Assembly (NCBI GenBank): GCA_900323505.1
Contig: OOIN01000007.1
Coordinates: 1,178,001-1,242,000, forward strand
Direction: 5' to 3'
DNA length: 64,000 nucleotides
DNA from: Ustilago trichophora
Lineage: Eukaryota; Basidiomycota; Ustilaginomycetes; Ustilaginales; Ustilaginaceae
Below the pieces are notes generated by a model. The model was not told the origin of the DNA. It ran no database searches and worked only from the letters and a program-made list of their open reading frames with translations. The translations under genes and the position numbers were made by a program. Below, in pieces: positions 30,301 to 43,138 of this stretch. The first letter of the stretch is position 1. Each line of letters opens with the position of its first letter.

Positions 30301-33300
30301 CGGTGGACTCCACAGCGAGGCTGGTCTCCGCAAGCGTGTCAATGAGATCCTCGCCAAGCTCGAGCCCGGTAACGGCCTTGAGCTCAACGGTCTCTTCATT
30401 GATCAGCGACGATTCGGATGGCAATACCCTCTCTGGGGTCAGATGCGCCGCGAGGGATTCCCCTGCAAGGGTTTCACCGTCGCTGCCGGTATCCCCTCTA
30501 CCGAGAAGGCCAAGGAGATCATCGACGGTCTCAAGGCTGCTGGCATCGAGTACGTCGGCTTCAAGCCCGGTACCGCCGATGGTCTCCGTGCCGTAGCCGC
30601 CATCGCCGCTGCCAACCCTGACTTCAAGATCATCTGCCAGTGGACCGGTGGTCGTGCTGGTGGTCACCACTCGACTGAGGACTTCCACCAGCCCATCCTG
30701 CAGACCTACGCCAGCCTGCGCAAGCAGAAGAACCTCATCCTCGTCGGTGGTTCCGGTTTCGGTGACGCTGAGGGTGTCTGGCCTTACCTCACCGGTGAGT
30801 GGTCGGTCAAGCTCGGCTACGCTCCTATGCCCTTCTCGGCCTTCCTCTTTGCTTCGTGGATGCTGGTTGCCAAGGAGGCTGCCACCGCCGACGCCGTCAA
30901 GCAGCTTCTCGTCGACACTCCTGGTTGTGGCGACGACAAGTGGCAGGACACCTATGGCAAGGGCGCCGGTGGTACCATCACCTGCAACTCAGAGCTCGGC
31001 GAGGCCATCAGCTATGTCCACAACCGCGCCGCCGCCCTGTGGCGTCAGCTCGACGACCAGCTCTTCTCGCTTCCTCGTGAGAAGCAGCGCGTCTGGCTCT
31101 CCGAGAAGAAGAGCTGGCTCATTGAGCGTCTCAACAAGGACTTCCAGAAGCCTTGGTTTGCTGCCAAGCTCGACGGCACTGCGCTCATGAACGTCGCCGA
31201 CATGACCTACGAGGAGGTCACCCGACGCATGCTCCAGCTTCTCTTTGTCAGCCACCAGAGCCGATGGATCGACCCTTCGCTCAAGAAGCTCTTTGGTGAC
31301 TGGATCCGACGTGTCGAAGAGCGCTTTGCTGGTATCGAGACTGCCGGCAAGAAGGAGTCGCTCCTCCAGAGCTATTCGGTCCTCGACAAGGAGCCCTCGG
31401 CATTCGTCGACATCTTCTTCGCCGAGTACACTGGTGCAAAGGAGATCCGCCTCGCTGCCGAGGACGTTGGATACTTCCTCACCATCTGCCAGCGTCGTGG
31501 CCAGAAGCCCGTTCCCTTCATCCCCGAGCTCGGCGACAACTTCCAGACCCTCTTCAAGAAGGACTCGCTCTGGCAGTCTGAGGACCTCGACGCTGTCGTC
31601 GGCCAAGATGCCCAGAAGGTCATTATTCTCCAGGGCTCCGTTGCCGTCCAGCACTGCACCAAGGCCAACGTTCCTGCTGGTGAGATGCTCAGTGAAATTG
31701 AGAAGGAGCTCGTCGCCAAGGTGCTCGCCAAGTACTACGACAACGACGAGTCCAAGGTGCCCGTTGCCGACTACGTCTCGAGCGACCCTCTCGCCATCGA
31801 GGAGGCTGACTTCTACGCCCGCTCTGGTATCGAGGCTTCGGTCGAGGGCAACACCAAGACGCTCAAGATTGGCAGCCAGGTGCCCGAGACCAACGAGTGG
31901 CTCGAGGTCCTCGCCACTTCGCGCACCAGCTGGTTGCGCGCTCTTCTCCGCAACGTCAGCGTCGTTCAGGGCAAGAACTACGCCGACAACCCAATGCTGC
32001 GCATGCTCGCTCCCCGCAAGAACCAGACTGCCAAGATCGTCTACGCTGCCGATGGCGAGCCGCTCAGCCTCACCCTCTTTGGTGCTGCTCGCTCGTACGG
32101 TCGCCACGACGACAGCTTCAAGGCGCTAGAGATCACCAAGTCGCCCGACTCGGCTCAGATCCAGGTGACCCTTTTCGAGGAACGTCTCGGAGAGTCGGTT
32201 CCCCTCCACTTTTACTTCACCTACCGCCCCGACCAGGCGTTTGCTTCGATCCACGAGATCATGGACGGCCGCAACAACCGCATCAAGCAGTTCTACTGGC
32301 AGCTCTGGTTCCACGCCGACATGCCTGCTGCCGCTCAGCTCGCCTCGGCCAAGGAGTTCAAGAGCCCCGTCAAGTCGCTCGACGAGTCGGCCATCCGCAA
32401 CTTCTGCCGCATTGTCGAGAACCGCGGTGAGGTCTTCACCAAGGGTCAGGCTCCCATGGACTTTGCCATTGTCGCTGGTTGGGAGGCGATCATGCAGTCG
32501 CTCATGGCCAGCTGCGATGCTGATCTGCTCAGCCTCGTCCACTTGAGCAACTCGTTCAAGGTGGTCGACGATGCTCGTCCTCTGCGCGCCGGCGATGTCT
32601 GCACCGCCACCGCTCACGCCAGCAGCATCAAGATCTCTGACACTGGCAAGTCGGTCAGCGTCACCGGTACCGTTCTGCGCAAGGATGCCAGCGGTGACTT
32701 TGTTCCCGTCATCTCGGTCGTCTCAAGCTTCTTCTTCCGAGGCCGCTTCACCGACTTCAACACCTGCTTCGAGACCTCGCAGAACGAGTATAACCTCGAG
32801 ATCAAGACCAAAGCTGATGCCACTGTGCTCCTCGCCAAGGAGTGGTTCGACTGGGTCGCTCCTCAGCCCCTGGCTCCCGGCACCGTTCTCCACTTCAACA
32901 TCCAGAGCTTGCTCAAGTACAAGGACAGCACATCGTACTCGGATGTCGAGGTCACTGGCGGTGCTTACGTCCGCGACTACAAGGACGACCTGATCAAGGT
33001 CGGTGAGATCGAGTACATTGCCGATGCCATCAGCTACGGTAACCCCGTTATCGAGTACATCAAGCGTAACGGTGGTGCTTCGACCGGTGGTGTTGCTCCC
33101 CTCGAGACTGGTTACACCATCGGCGCCTCGGATGTCCCCACCACCTTCGTGGCTCCCGCTACCAACGAGCCTTACTCGAACGTCTCGGGCGACTTCAACC
33201 CCATCCACATCAACCCCTACTTCTCTTCGTTTGCCTCGCTCCCAGGAACCATCACCCACGGTCTCTTCTCGAGCGCTGCTTCGCGCAAGTTTGTCGAGGT

Positions 33301-36300
33301 GGTTGCTGCCGAGGGCTACCCCGACCGTTGCCTTTCGTTCGAGGCCAACTTTGTTGGCATGGTGCTCCCCGGTGATGAGCTCACGGTCAAGTTGCGCCAC
33401 ATTGCCCAGCGTGACGGTAACAAGGTCATCAAGGTCGAGACCTTCAACCAGAACGGCGACAAGGTCATCGACGGCCAGGCTGAGGTCAAGCAGCCCGCTA
33501 CCGTCTACGTCTTCACCGGTCAGGGTTCGCAGGAGCAGGGCATGGGCATGGACCTGTACAACTCGAGCCCCACCGCCAAGGAGCTTTGGGACGAGGCCGA
33601 TGGTCACCTGCGAAGCACCATGGGCTTCAGCATCCTCGAGATCATCAACCAGAATCCGCTCACCAAAACCATCCACTTCGGTGGTGTCCGTGGTCACACA
33701 ATCCGCGAGCGATACATGTCGATGACCTACGAGTCGACCGACGCCGATGGCAACACGGTCACACTCCCCCTCTTCCCCGAGATCACCTCGTCGAGCCAGA
33801 GCTACACCTTCCAGTCGCCCAAGGGTCTGCTCTTTGCTACTCAGTTCGCCCAGATTGCGCTTGTGCTTGTCGAGCTCAGCGCTTTCCGCGACATGAAGCA
33901 GCGAGGCCTCATCACTCCCGACGCTGCCTTCGCCGGTCACTCGCTCGGAGAGTACGCTTCGCTCGCTGCCGTTGCCAGCGTTCTCGAGGTCAAGTCGCTC
34001 TGTGACGTTGTCTTCTACCGTGGTCTCTCGATGCAGAACTGTGTGCAGCGTGACCCCGTCACTGGCGCTTCCAACTACGCCATGATGGCCTGCAACCCTA
34101 TCCGCATCGTTGGCGATGGCAACCCTGCTTTCGCTGGTCAGGCTCTTGCTGAGATCGTCGACTCGATCAGCAAGGAATCCGGCCGTCTGCTGCAGATCGT
34201 CAACCACAACGTTGCTGGTCAGCAGTACGTCACTGCTGGTGACCTCGTGGCGCTCACCACCCTCGGCAACGTTCTCAACTTTATCAAGATCCAGAAGATC
34301 GACCTCAAGAAGCTCAACGAAATCATGCCCATCGAGGAGGTGCGCGAGAAGCTCGCCGAGATCGTTCGCGAGGTTCTCTCTGCTGCCGTCGAGGAGGAGA
34401 AGAAGGGCCGCATCGAGCTCAAGCGCGGTTTCGCAACCATCCCTCTCCCCGGTATCGATGTGCCCTTCCACTCGCGCTACCTCACTGGTGGTGTTGCCCC
34501 TTTCCGATCCTACCTCTCCAAGCGTATCAACGTCGATGCTATCCGACCTCAGCTCCTCGTTGGCCGCTACATTCCCAACTTGGTTGCCGCTCCCTTCGAG
34601 CTTTCCAAGTCGTATGCTGAACTCATCTTTGCTCAGACCGATTCGCCGCGTCTCGACAAGGTGCTCAAGAACTGGGAGAAGGATGAGTGGGAGTCGCCCG
34701 AGAAGGTGCAGAGACTCACTGCCACTCTCGTCGTCGAGCTGCTCGCCTACCAGTTCGCTTCGCCCGTTCGCTGGATCGAGACTCAGGACATCTTCTTCAC
34801 CGATTACAACTTCGAGAGGCTCGTCGAGTTCGGCCCCAGTCCCACTCTCGTGGGCATGGCCAAGCGAACTCAGGCCCTCAAGTATTCGGCTGTCGACCTT
34901 GCCCAGGGCCGCAAGCGTGTGATGCTCTGCTCCAGCAAGGACAAGGAGGCTCTCTACTACTCGTTTGCTGACGAGGAGAGCGAAGCTGAGGCTGCTCCCG
35001 CCGCCGACGCTCCCGCTGCTGCTGCCCCTGCCGCTGTTGCTGCCCCTGTTGCCGCTGCTGCTGCCCCTGCTGCTGGCGGTGCTGCTGCAGCCGAGGTGCC
35101 CGATGAGCCTCTCAAGGCCGTCGACACTGTCCGTGCCATCTTGGCCCAGAAGCTCAAGAAGAACATCTCCGAGGTTCCTCTCTCCAAGTCTATCAAGGAC
35201 TCGGTTGGTGGAAAGTCGGTACTCAGCAACGAGCTTGTTTCTGATCTCTTGGCTGGTAAGTGTTTTCAGAAGCGCAATGATCGCGCGACTTTTCAACTCC
35301 TCCCTTTTACTGTTCATTGACTGACCTCCCCTTCTCCTTCACCCTTCTTCATTTTTGAATACAGAATTTGGCAACCTCCCCGAGCGAGGTGAGGAGCTTC
35401 CTCTCGAGGAGCTCGGCGGTGCCCTCCAGGCCGGCTACAGCGGAACTCTCGGCAAAACCACCTCTGGTTTGGTCACCCGAACTGTTGGTGGTAAGCTGCC
35501 TGGTGGATTCAACCTCTCGGCTGTCAAGTCGCACTTGCAGAAGGCCTGGGGTCTCGGTGCCGGCCGTGTCGAGGGTGCCTTGCTCGTCGCCATCACCATG
35601 GAGCCTGCCAAGCGTCTCGGCTCCGAGGCTGAGGCCAAGGCTTGGCTCGACTCGGTGGCTCAGACCTACGCCGGTCTCGCCGGCATCAGCCTCAGCCAGG
35701 CTAGCGCCGGTGGCGGAGGAGGCGGATCCGGCGGTGTCGCTATTAGCAGCGAGGAGCTCGACAAGCTCAAGGCTCAGCAGGACGACCATGTCCGTCGCCA
35801 GATCCAGGTGCTCGAGCGCTACCTCAACATGGATGGCCGAGCCAGTGGCCGTCTCGCCGAGAGCACCAAGGCTGAGCTCGAGGCTGCTCAGGCTCAACTC
35901 GACGCCATCGCTGCCGAGCACGGTGACTTCTACACCAACGGCATTCTTCCCAAGTTCACCGAGAAGAAGGTCCGACACTTTAGCTCGTACTGGAACTGGG
36001 CTCGTCAGGACGCCATGACGCTCCTCTACGACATTATCTACGGCCGACTCACCACCGTCGACCGTGAGATCACTGCTCGTTGCATCACCCTCATGAACCG
36101 TGCTGATCCCAGCCTGCTCCGATACATGCAGTTCCACATTGACCAGATCGACGCCAACAAGGGCCCCACCTACGCCCTCGCCAAGGAGTACGGTCAACAG
36201 CTCATCGAGAACTGCCGCGAGGCCTGCGCTGAGGATGCCGTCTACAAGGAGGTCCACGCTCCTACCGCTCCTCACACTGAGATCGACGCTCGCGGCAACA

Positions 36301-39300
36301 TCGCCTACAGCGAGGTCAAGCGTGCCGGTGTTCGCAAGCTCGAGGCTTACGTCAAGGAGATGGCCGCTGGTAGCCGCTTGCTCGGCGCTGGCAGCCAGGT
36401 CAACCTCGACAAGGCCCAGGAGAACGTCGCCAAGCTCTGGACCCTGATCCGTAACGAGCCCTCGGTCAGCAAGCTCAGCAAGGCCACCATCAAGAGCTTA
36501 TACAGCGAAGTCGTCCGATCGCTGGGCCCTGCCCGCCAGGCCCGTGCTCCCGCTCGCCAGGCTCCTCGCAGCCGTCGTCTGAGCTCCAACACCCAGCGAC
36601 CTCAGGTCCCCGAGGCTCCCGCCGCCGAGGACCGCACTCCTTTCCTCCACGTCAAGAGAAAGGTGGCTGGTCAGTGGCAGCTTAGTCGAAAGCTCACCTC
36701 GGTCTATCTCGACATTCTCACCGAGATGGCTACCCAAGGTGTCAGCTTCAAGGGCCGCAACGCCCTGCTTACCGGTGTCGGCAAGGCCTCGATCGGTGTC
36801 GAGGTTGTCAAGGGTCTCTTGGCTGGTGGTGCCCGCGTTGTCATCACCACTTCGAGCTACAGCCGAAGCGTCGTTGAGTACTACCAGCGCATCTACCAGG
36901 AGGTCGGTTCGCGAGGCTCCACCCTGACCGTGGTTCCCTTCAACCAGGCTTCCAAGCAGGACGTCGACAACCTCGTCAAGTACATCTACGGATCGCTTGA
37001 CCTCGACCTCGACTTTGTCGTACCCTTCGCTGCCATCTCGGAGAATGGCCGAGAGATTGACGGTATCGATGACAAGTCCGAGCTTGCTCACCGTCTCATG
37101 CTCACCAACATGATCCGATTGCTCGGTGCCATCAAGACCGAGAAGGCTGCCCGCAACTTTGACACTCGACCTACTCAGGTCCTTCTTCCCCTCTCCCCCA
37201 ACCACGGTACCTTCGGCGGTGACGGTCTCTACGGTGAGAGTAAGCTTGGTCTCGAAACCCTGCTCAACCGATGGGAGTCCGAGAGCTGGGGTCAGTACCT
37301 CTGCATCACCGGTGCTATCATTGGTTGGTGTCGAGGAACCGGTCTCATGTCCTCGTCCAACACGGTTGCCGAGGAGATCGAGAAGCTCGGATGCCGAACC
37401 TTCAGCACCACCGAGATGGCCTTCAACTTGCTCGGTCTCTTGGCTCCTACCGTGTCGGCTGTCAGCCAGGTCGAGGCTCTCCTCGTCGACCTCAACGGTG
37501 GCATGGACAAGATCGTCGACCTTGCCGAGCAGACTGGCAAGTTCCGTGCCGCCATCCAGGAGGCTTCGTCCACCAAGCGTGCCCTTGTCGCCGACAACTC
37601 GGCCGACTTCAAGGTCATCAAGGGTTCCGCCGCTGAGGCTCTTCACAAGAAGGTGCACATCAACCCTCGAAGCAACTTCACCTTCCGCTTCCCCGAGGTC
37701 GGAAGCCTCGAGTTCAACCGAGAGATCGCCAAGAGCTACTCGGAGATGGACCTCGAAAAGATTGTCGTCATCACCGGTTTCGCAGAAGTCGGGCCATGGG
37801 GTTCATCGCGTACTCGATGGGAGATGGAGGCCTTTGGCCACCTCACCAACGAGGGTGTCATTGAGCTCGCCTGGATCATGGGCCTGATCAAGCACCACGA
37901 TGGTCAGCTCAAGTCGGGTGCCACCTACGTTGGCTGGGTCGACGTCAAGAGCGGCGAGCCCGTCGATGACAAGGACATCCGCGCCAACTACGAGGAGCAC
38001 ATTGTTAAGCACGCCGGTATCCGCCTCATCGAGCCCGAACTCTTCCGCAACTACGACCCCAACCGCAAGGGATTCCAGCAGGAGATCGAGCTCAACCACG
38101 ACCTCGAGCCCCTCGAGGTGTCTGCCGAGGAGGCCTCCAAGTACAAGCTCGAGCACGGCGACAAGGTCGACGCCTGGCAAGATGCTGCCACCGGCGGCTG
38201 GTTCGTGGTGCTCAAGAAGGGTGCTCGCATCTTTGTGCCCAAGGCCGTCGCCTTTGACCGTCTCGTTGCCGGTCAGATCCCCACTGGCTGGACCGGTCAG
38301 CGCTACGGTATCCCCGACGACATTGTTGCCCAGGTCGACCGCACCACTCTCTGGGCGCTTGTCTGCGCTTCCGAGGCGCTCGTCAACTCGGGTATCTCGG
38401 ACCCTTACGAGCTGTACAAGCACATCCACCCCAGCAAGGTCGGTAGCTGTATCGGATCCGGTATGGGCGGTATGACCTCGCTCAGCAAGATGTTCCGCGA
38501 CCGCCGCAACGACAATGACGTGCAGAAGGATATCCTTCAGGAGACGTTCATCAACTCGGTCGCCGGTTGGGTCAACTTGCTCGTCATGTCGTCGGCTGGT
38601 CCCATCAAGACCGTTGTCGGTGCTTGTGCCACTGCTCTTCAGTCGATCGACGTCGCCGTCGAGACCATCCTGTCTGGTAAGGCCGAGCTCATGCTTGCCG
38701 GTGGTTTCGATGACCTTTCGGAGGAGGGCTCGTTCGAGTTCGCCAACATGAAGGCCACCTCGAACGGCAAGGAGGAGCTAGCTGCTGGACGAGAACCCTC
38801 GGAGCACTCGCGACCTTTCTCGACCTCGCGAAGTGGTTTCATGGAGTCGCAGGGCTGTGGTGTCCAGGTGCTTACCACTGCCGCCAACGCCATCAAGCTC
38901 GGTATGCCCATCCAGGGTATTGTCGCTTACTCAAACACCCACACCGACGGTGCTGGTCGCTCGCTGCCCGCTCCTGGTCACGGTGTGATCTCGAGTGCCG
39001 ACGGCATGCAGCGTGCTCTTGCACGATTCAACTTGACTGCCGACGATATCGGTGTCATCTCGGCCCACATGACTGCCACAAAGGCCAACGACAAGAACGA
39101 GTCACACGTCTATCAGGAGCTCTTTACCCGTATGGGCCGAACTCCTGGCCACGCCGTGCCCGTCATGGCTCAGAAGTGGCTCTGTGGTCACGCCAAGGGT
39201 GGTGCCGCCGCCTGGGCACTCAACGGTGTGATGCAGTCGCTGCACACTTCGATCGTCTGCGGTAACCGTAACGCCGACGACATCTCGCCCGAGCTGCAGA

Positions 39301-40115
39301 AGTTCGACATGCTGCTCTACAACTCGACCTCGATCCACCGCACCCCACACCACGTCAACGCTGCCGCTGTTTCGTCGTTCGGTTTCGGTCAGGTCGGTGG
39401 TATCATCCTCGTGCTGCACGCCGCCCACATTCTTGGTCGTCTCTCGCCCAAGGTGTTTGAGGAGTACGTTGCACGACGCAAGGCTCGCCAGCACCAGACC
39501 TACACTCGCATGCACTCGGCGCTCACCAAGGAGGACCTCGTCCGCATCAAGGACAACCGACCCTGGCCCGCCGAGCTCGAGGACCAGGTGCTGATGAACC
39601 TGAACGCTCGCGCCGTCGAGATTGGCGACAGCTACGGCTTCAAGGCTCCTCTTCCCGCCATGCCTTCTCTCGCCACCGTCGAGGACGTGATCGTTCCTGC
39701 CAAGCCAGCCGAGGTGGCTGCTCAGCAGGAGTCGTTGCAGAAGATGATGGGCCACGTCGCTGGCGTTGGCATCGACTGCGAGAAGATCTCGACCTTCCCT
39801 TCGGACAACGACAACTTTGTTTCGAGGAACTTCACCGATGTCGAGATCGACTACTGCCGAGCTCAACCTGATCCCAAGGCATCGTTTTGCGGTCGCTTCT
39901 GCGCCGCGGAGGCTGTCGTCAAGTCGCTCGGTGTCCGAACTCAGGGCTCGGGTGCTTCGCTCAAGGATGTCGAGATCGTGCCTACTCCCGAGGGTCCCCA
40001 GGTCAAGCTATACGGTGAGGCGCTCAAGGCTGCCAACGGCTCGCGCTTCCTTGTCTCTATCTCGCACGGCGATGACACTGCCATGGCCATCGTCCACCGC
40101 CTGCCCAGCGCCTGA
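27301..40115 (+). CDS. FAS: Fused type I fatty acid synthase (beta and alpha chains in one polypeptide)
   Basis: Cytosolic multienzyme making C16/C18 acyl-CoA. Exons 27301-27930, 28952-35255 and 35365-40115 give 3,894 residues. In order: acetyltransferase (GHSQG, Ser319); FMN enoyl reductase (VGGMTPTTVSANINAAVLNA); dehydratase (GDFNPIHINPYFSSFASLPG); malonyl/palmitoyl transferase (FAGHSLGEYASL, Ser1874); Ala/Pro linker; ACP (SVGGKSVLSNEL, phosphopantetheine Ser2299); ketoreductase (GVGKASIGVEVVKGLLAGGA, NHGTFGGDGLYGESKLGLET); ketosynthase (VVGACATALQS, Cys3399; His3546 and His3587); C-terminal phosphopantetheine transferase (GVGIDCEKISTFPSDN). Every catalytic site is present. Ascomycete FAS has separate beta and alpha genes; here they join without a stop between transferase and ACP. 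Start context GGCACCATG. Intron 1 is 1,021 bp; intron 2 is 109 bp and interrupts the ACP. Housekeeping neighbours argue for the primary FAS, not a glycolipid-cluster copy. Confidence 0.97.
27931..28951 (+). other. FAS intron 1, unusually long
   Basis: Begins GTAAGT right after the GGQGNNE codons and ends CTCACAG before GCCTACTTCAAAGAG, which continues the beta-chain sequence in phase 0. At 1,021 bp it is about ten times longer than the other introns here. It carries T-rich tracts and, on the antisense strand, an ATG-initiated frame of 237 codons (28788-28075). The hexamer GCCTAC occurs at 27986-27991 just after an acceptor-like TTCGCAG and again at the true exon start (28952-28957). Confidence 0.85.
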
Positions 40116-41347
40116 ACATTGATTCTTGCTCTCTCATTTCCCCTTTCACACATTGCATTTGCCGGCGAACCGAATCTCCAGTGATGCCGACACCTCTCGA
40201 ACATTTCCCACATACACACTGGCTTGAGTCCACAGTTGGACAGGCGCGCTAGCGAATCGATGCAGGGAAGGAGTCGTCAACCGGCCCTGCATCCATTTCC
40301 TGTCTGCCGCCCAGCCCAACCTCAAGTGCTGCCAAACAAGGCTTCGTTTGAAGGTGTTCGTCCATCGCTTTTGTTCAGTTCTGCCTTTCATCTCATCTCC
40401 CTTTGCTCAATCCGTTGCTCCAAGCTTTTTGCAAGAAATGGCTCAGAACGACGAGAGTGCAGCGATTCGTCACCGCTCGCATTACCGTCCCTCGGGCACA
40501 TTGCCAGACTTTTGGCTGGAGGGTGCGATGCAACTCATTTCCCTTGCTTCCCTTATAGATAGTCCGTACGATTCCTGGTTACCTTGCTTTGTGTCAGAGT
40601 TATGAATGTCATGATTGATTCCCCAATGCTGGCAGCAGTGTAAAGTGTGCCTGGTGCGATTGTCTGTTGTGAGACTTGGTCGATTGAGCAGCAAGTAGTA
40701 AGCAAGGGAGCCTTGAAATGCTGAACGAGACGCTGGAATTTTTCAAGGCTGTAAGTTTGGAAGATGCCACAGCCGCGCCTGAAAGAAAACAAAAAACAAA
40801 AAGACTCGCGCGACACACGTCAGATGCATAGCAAAAGTGGCACAGCCTTGGGCCGAGGATTCTTGGCATTCCGAGATCAGAGCGTGCTTCTGCCGGCTAT
40901 AGACCTTGCTTCTTTTGCTCCACACGGAACTGCGACGCTGCAACGCTGCAACGCTGCGCTGAGCAGGTGCCTTTTGTGACTTTATTGAGAAAGGCGTGAC
41001 ACACACACACACACATCTCTTTCGGCTTGTATCTGTAACAATAAGGTGACGAAGGCGCTCTGCTTGGCGCTGCTCAGTTCCAACTCGACCTTTCTCTCCC
41101 TGTGCCCAAACGCTTTTGACGCTCAGCAGTGGTCAGCATATGGTAAGGGCTTCTCTCTCTGGATTGCTCCGGTAGCTTTCGCTTTTCATCCTCTACAGCA
41201 GCGCTGTTCGTGGTTGCTGCTCTTATCGCTGCGGGTCGGCCTCAGCCCATTTTAGCAAGCAACATCGCAATCTCTTCTTGTCCTCCACCATCTACCGCCC
41301 ATCCCTACTTTCCTTGCATTCGACGCGGTGATTCCATATTGGAGGGG
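40116..41347. other. Intergenic region between FAS and RING gene
   Basis: 1.2 kb in tandem (+,+) arrangement: FAS 3' UTR, then the RING gene promoter. A CA run lies near 40999-41013 and a repeated CAACGCTG stretch near 40938-40958. No gene is seen. Confidence 0.6.
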
Positions 41348-42888
41348 ATGTCGACCAATGCCGAGCCGACGACGGCTGTCGTCAACGCTGACCGGCCCAC
41401 ACATACCCTCAACACGACTGGCAACAGCAACGCGCAGCAAGACCGCCCTTCGCTCACAGAGGCCCTGACACTTCGACGCAATCTGCTTCAATCGTTATGG
41501 ATCGGTGTTCGACAGCTACCCCGCGGGCGGCGCATCATACTCATGATCCGGCTCTGTGTCTCTTTTGCTCAGATTGTCGCCTTCATCCCCATCTTAGCCC
41601 TCCCTGGCTCACAGCGTGTCTCGCCCTCGCACGAACAGGGCAGAGTCTGTGACCCAGACAGTCTTTTCAAGTATCTCGTCGTGCACATTGTCCGACTGGC
41701 ACTGGATATCCCCGTCGAGCTCTACCTCGGCCTCAGCCCACATCGAACAAGACAAGGCCGCAGAGCAGGCCCCGAAGCTCGCGCCATCGCCGAACGCGAC
41801 CGTCCCTTGGGATCCGAATACCTTGATCTCAAAGTAGGCAAGATCAGTACTTTGCTCGGCATCGCATCCCTCGTCATCTTCTTTGTCGGGAATGCAATCG
41901 TCTACAGCTCAACAGAGTGCTCCCAAAGACCGGCCGATGCAGTACCACTCTTCTGGGCCGCATTGGCATCGCTCATCGTGGTGTACATCTTTATTGTCGA
42001 GATCGCCGTGCTGGCTTTCTTGATTGTATGCGCACTACCATTGCTCATCGTGGTGCTGCGTGCTCTGGGGCTGAATCATAGGTTGCCACAGAGAGAGCTG
42101 CATCCCGAGACGGGGAAAATCGATCAGGAGGAAGTGGATAAGCGGGTGAAACTTGTTTATTACACGCCTGCGGAAGAGGATGAGGAGGGGCAGAGCCGTG
42201 AAGATGCCACGGGAGGAATTGCGGGCAGCAATGGGTTGGAGCACAGCGCGCAAGGCAGTAATGCGACCGAGGAAGTCAAGCAAATGGCTGGTGCTCCAGG
42301 CGATACGGGCTCAATAAGACCCGGACTTGGGTCGAGACGACCAACACAAGATACAATTCAAAGCACACCACATCCAGCACTAGGCCGATTCAGCCGCCTC
42401 ACCCGAATCCTAGTCGCTCGTCGGCGCTCCTTTGCTCCCGCTGGTGGTGGACGAAAAGCCCAAGCGACCCCACCGCACACCACCACCACCACCACCACCA
42501 CCACCACCTCTTCCTCCAGCACCCCACAAACTGAGCCTGCCAGCAGTGCACCCACCTCGACCAACAACAAATCAAAATCGAACCGCAACAAGCTCAAATA
42601 TCCACTGCATCCTCTACCCGCACACCGAGCAACATGTCCCATCTGCCTCTGCGACTTTGAAGAGCCCTCGCCAGATGCGGACGAGGAACCGGAGCCACTG
42701 AGGCTGTTGGAGTGCGGACATGTGATGCATCGTTCGTGTGTCGATCAGTGGTTGACAACTGTTTCTGGACGATGTCCTGTTTGTCAGCGAGCTGTTGTGC
42801 CTGGCGACGAGATCGAGACACGTGGAGAGCAAAGATTGGCGGACGCTGCTGCAAGAGAAACGGAGGATGGTGCTCAGATGGTAGAAAC

Positions 42889-42936
<48 letters not shown>

Positions 42937-43138
42937 TTCTGTTGGCGAAAACCACACGACCGCCATCACAGCAGCGCTAGGAGAATCTCTCGCAACATCA
43001 TCAGCCCCAACCCCAGCTCCAGCATCCAACACGACAGCCCAAGTACAGGAAGAAGGAATCATTGAATCACACGAACTCCAACCTCTCCCGTCTTCTTCCT
43101 CCCCATCCAGCCACCCAACCCGGACAGAGTTACCATGA
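41348..43138 (+). CDS. Multi-spanning membrane RING-H2 E3 ligase
   Basis: Probable membrane-bound ubiquitin ligase. 596 residues from the ATG at 41348; the frame is open 46 codons upstream but only from a GTG. Four hydrophobic segments come first: around RIILMIRLCVSFAQIVAFIP, FKYLVVHIVRLALDIPVELY, ISTLLGIASLVIFFVGNAIV, and a long one ending in AVLAFLIVCALPLLIVVLRA. After a cytosolic linker comes the RING-H2 finger at about residues 425-485: CPICLCDF, a 20-residue acidic spacer, LLECGHVMHRSCVDQWL and GRCPVCQRAV. The cysteine/histidine spacing fits C3H2C3. A pure CAG tract of 15 codons (42890-42934) encodes polyglutamine near the C-terminus. The substrate and the membrane it sits in are unknown. 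Confidence 0.88.
42890..42934 (+). repeat. (CAG)15 coding microsatellite
   Basis: Fifteen uninterrupted CAG codons (polyglutamine) in the RING-H2 gene. Pure triplet runs of this kind are length-unstable. Confidence 0.95.

Noticed and set aside
32723..35317. 864-codon open frame antisense to FAS, and similar long antisense frames at 30989-32107, 36498-37658 and 39102-39866
   Set aside because: They mirror the highly codon-biased FAS exons, where GAG, CTC, AAG and GTC dominate and stops are rare on the other strand. The translations are Leu/Asp/Val/Glu-rich with no family features.
27301..40115. FAS as part of a glycolipid (ustilagic-acid type) biosynthetic cluster
   Set aside because: Neighbours are a RING ligase, LETM1-domain protein, Ubc8 and Pal1. 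No P450, acyltransferase, glycosyltransferase or cluster regulator is nearby.
167..40115. Lipid-metabolism gene cluster (ACBP, OSBP-type, Pex-type, FAS)
   Set aside because: These genes are interleaved with unrelated housekeeping genes on both strands, with no shared promoter arrangement except the palindrome, which also marks non-lipid genes.
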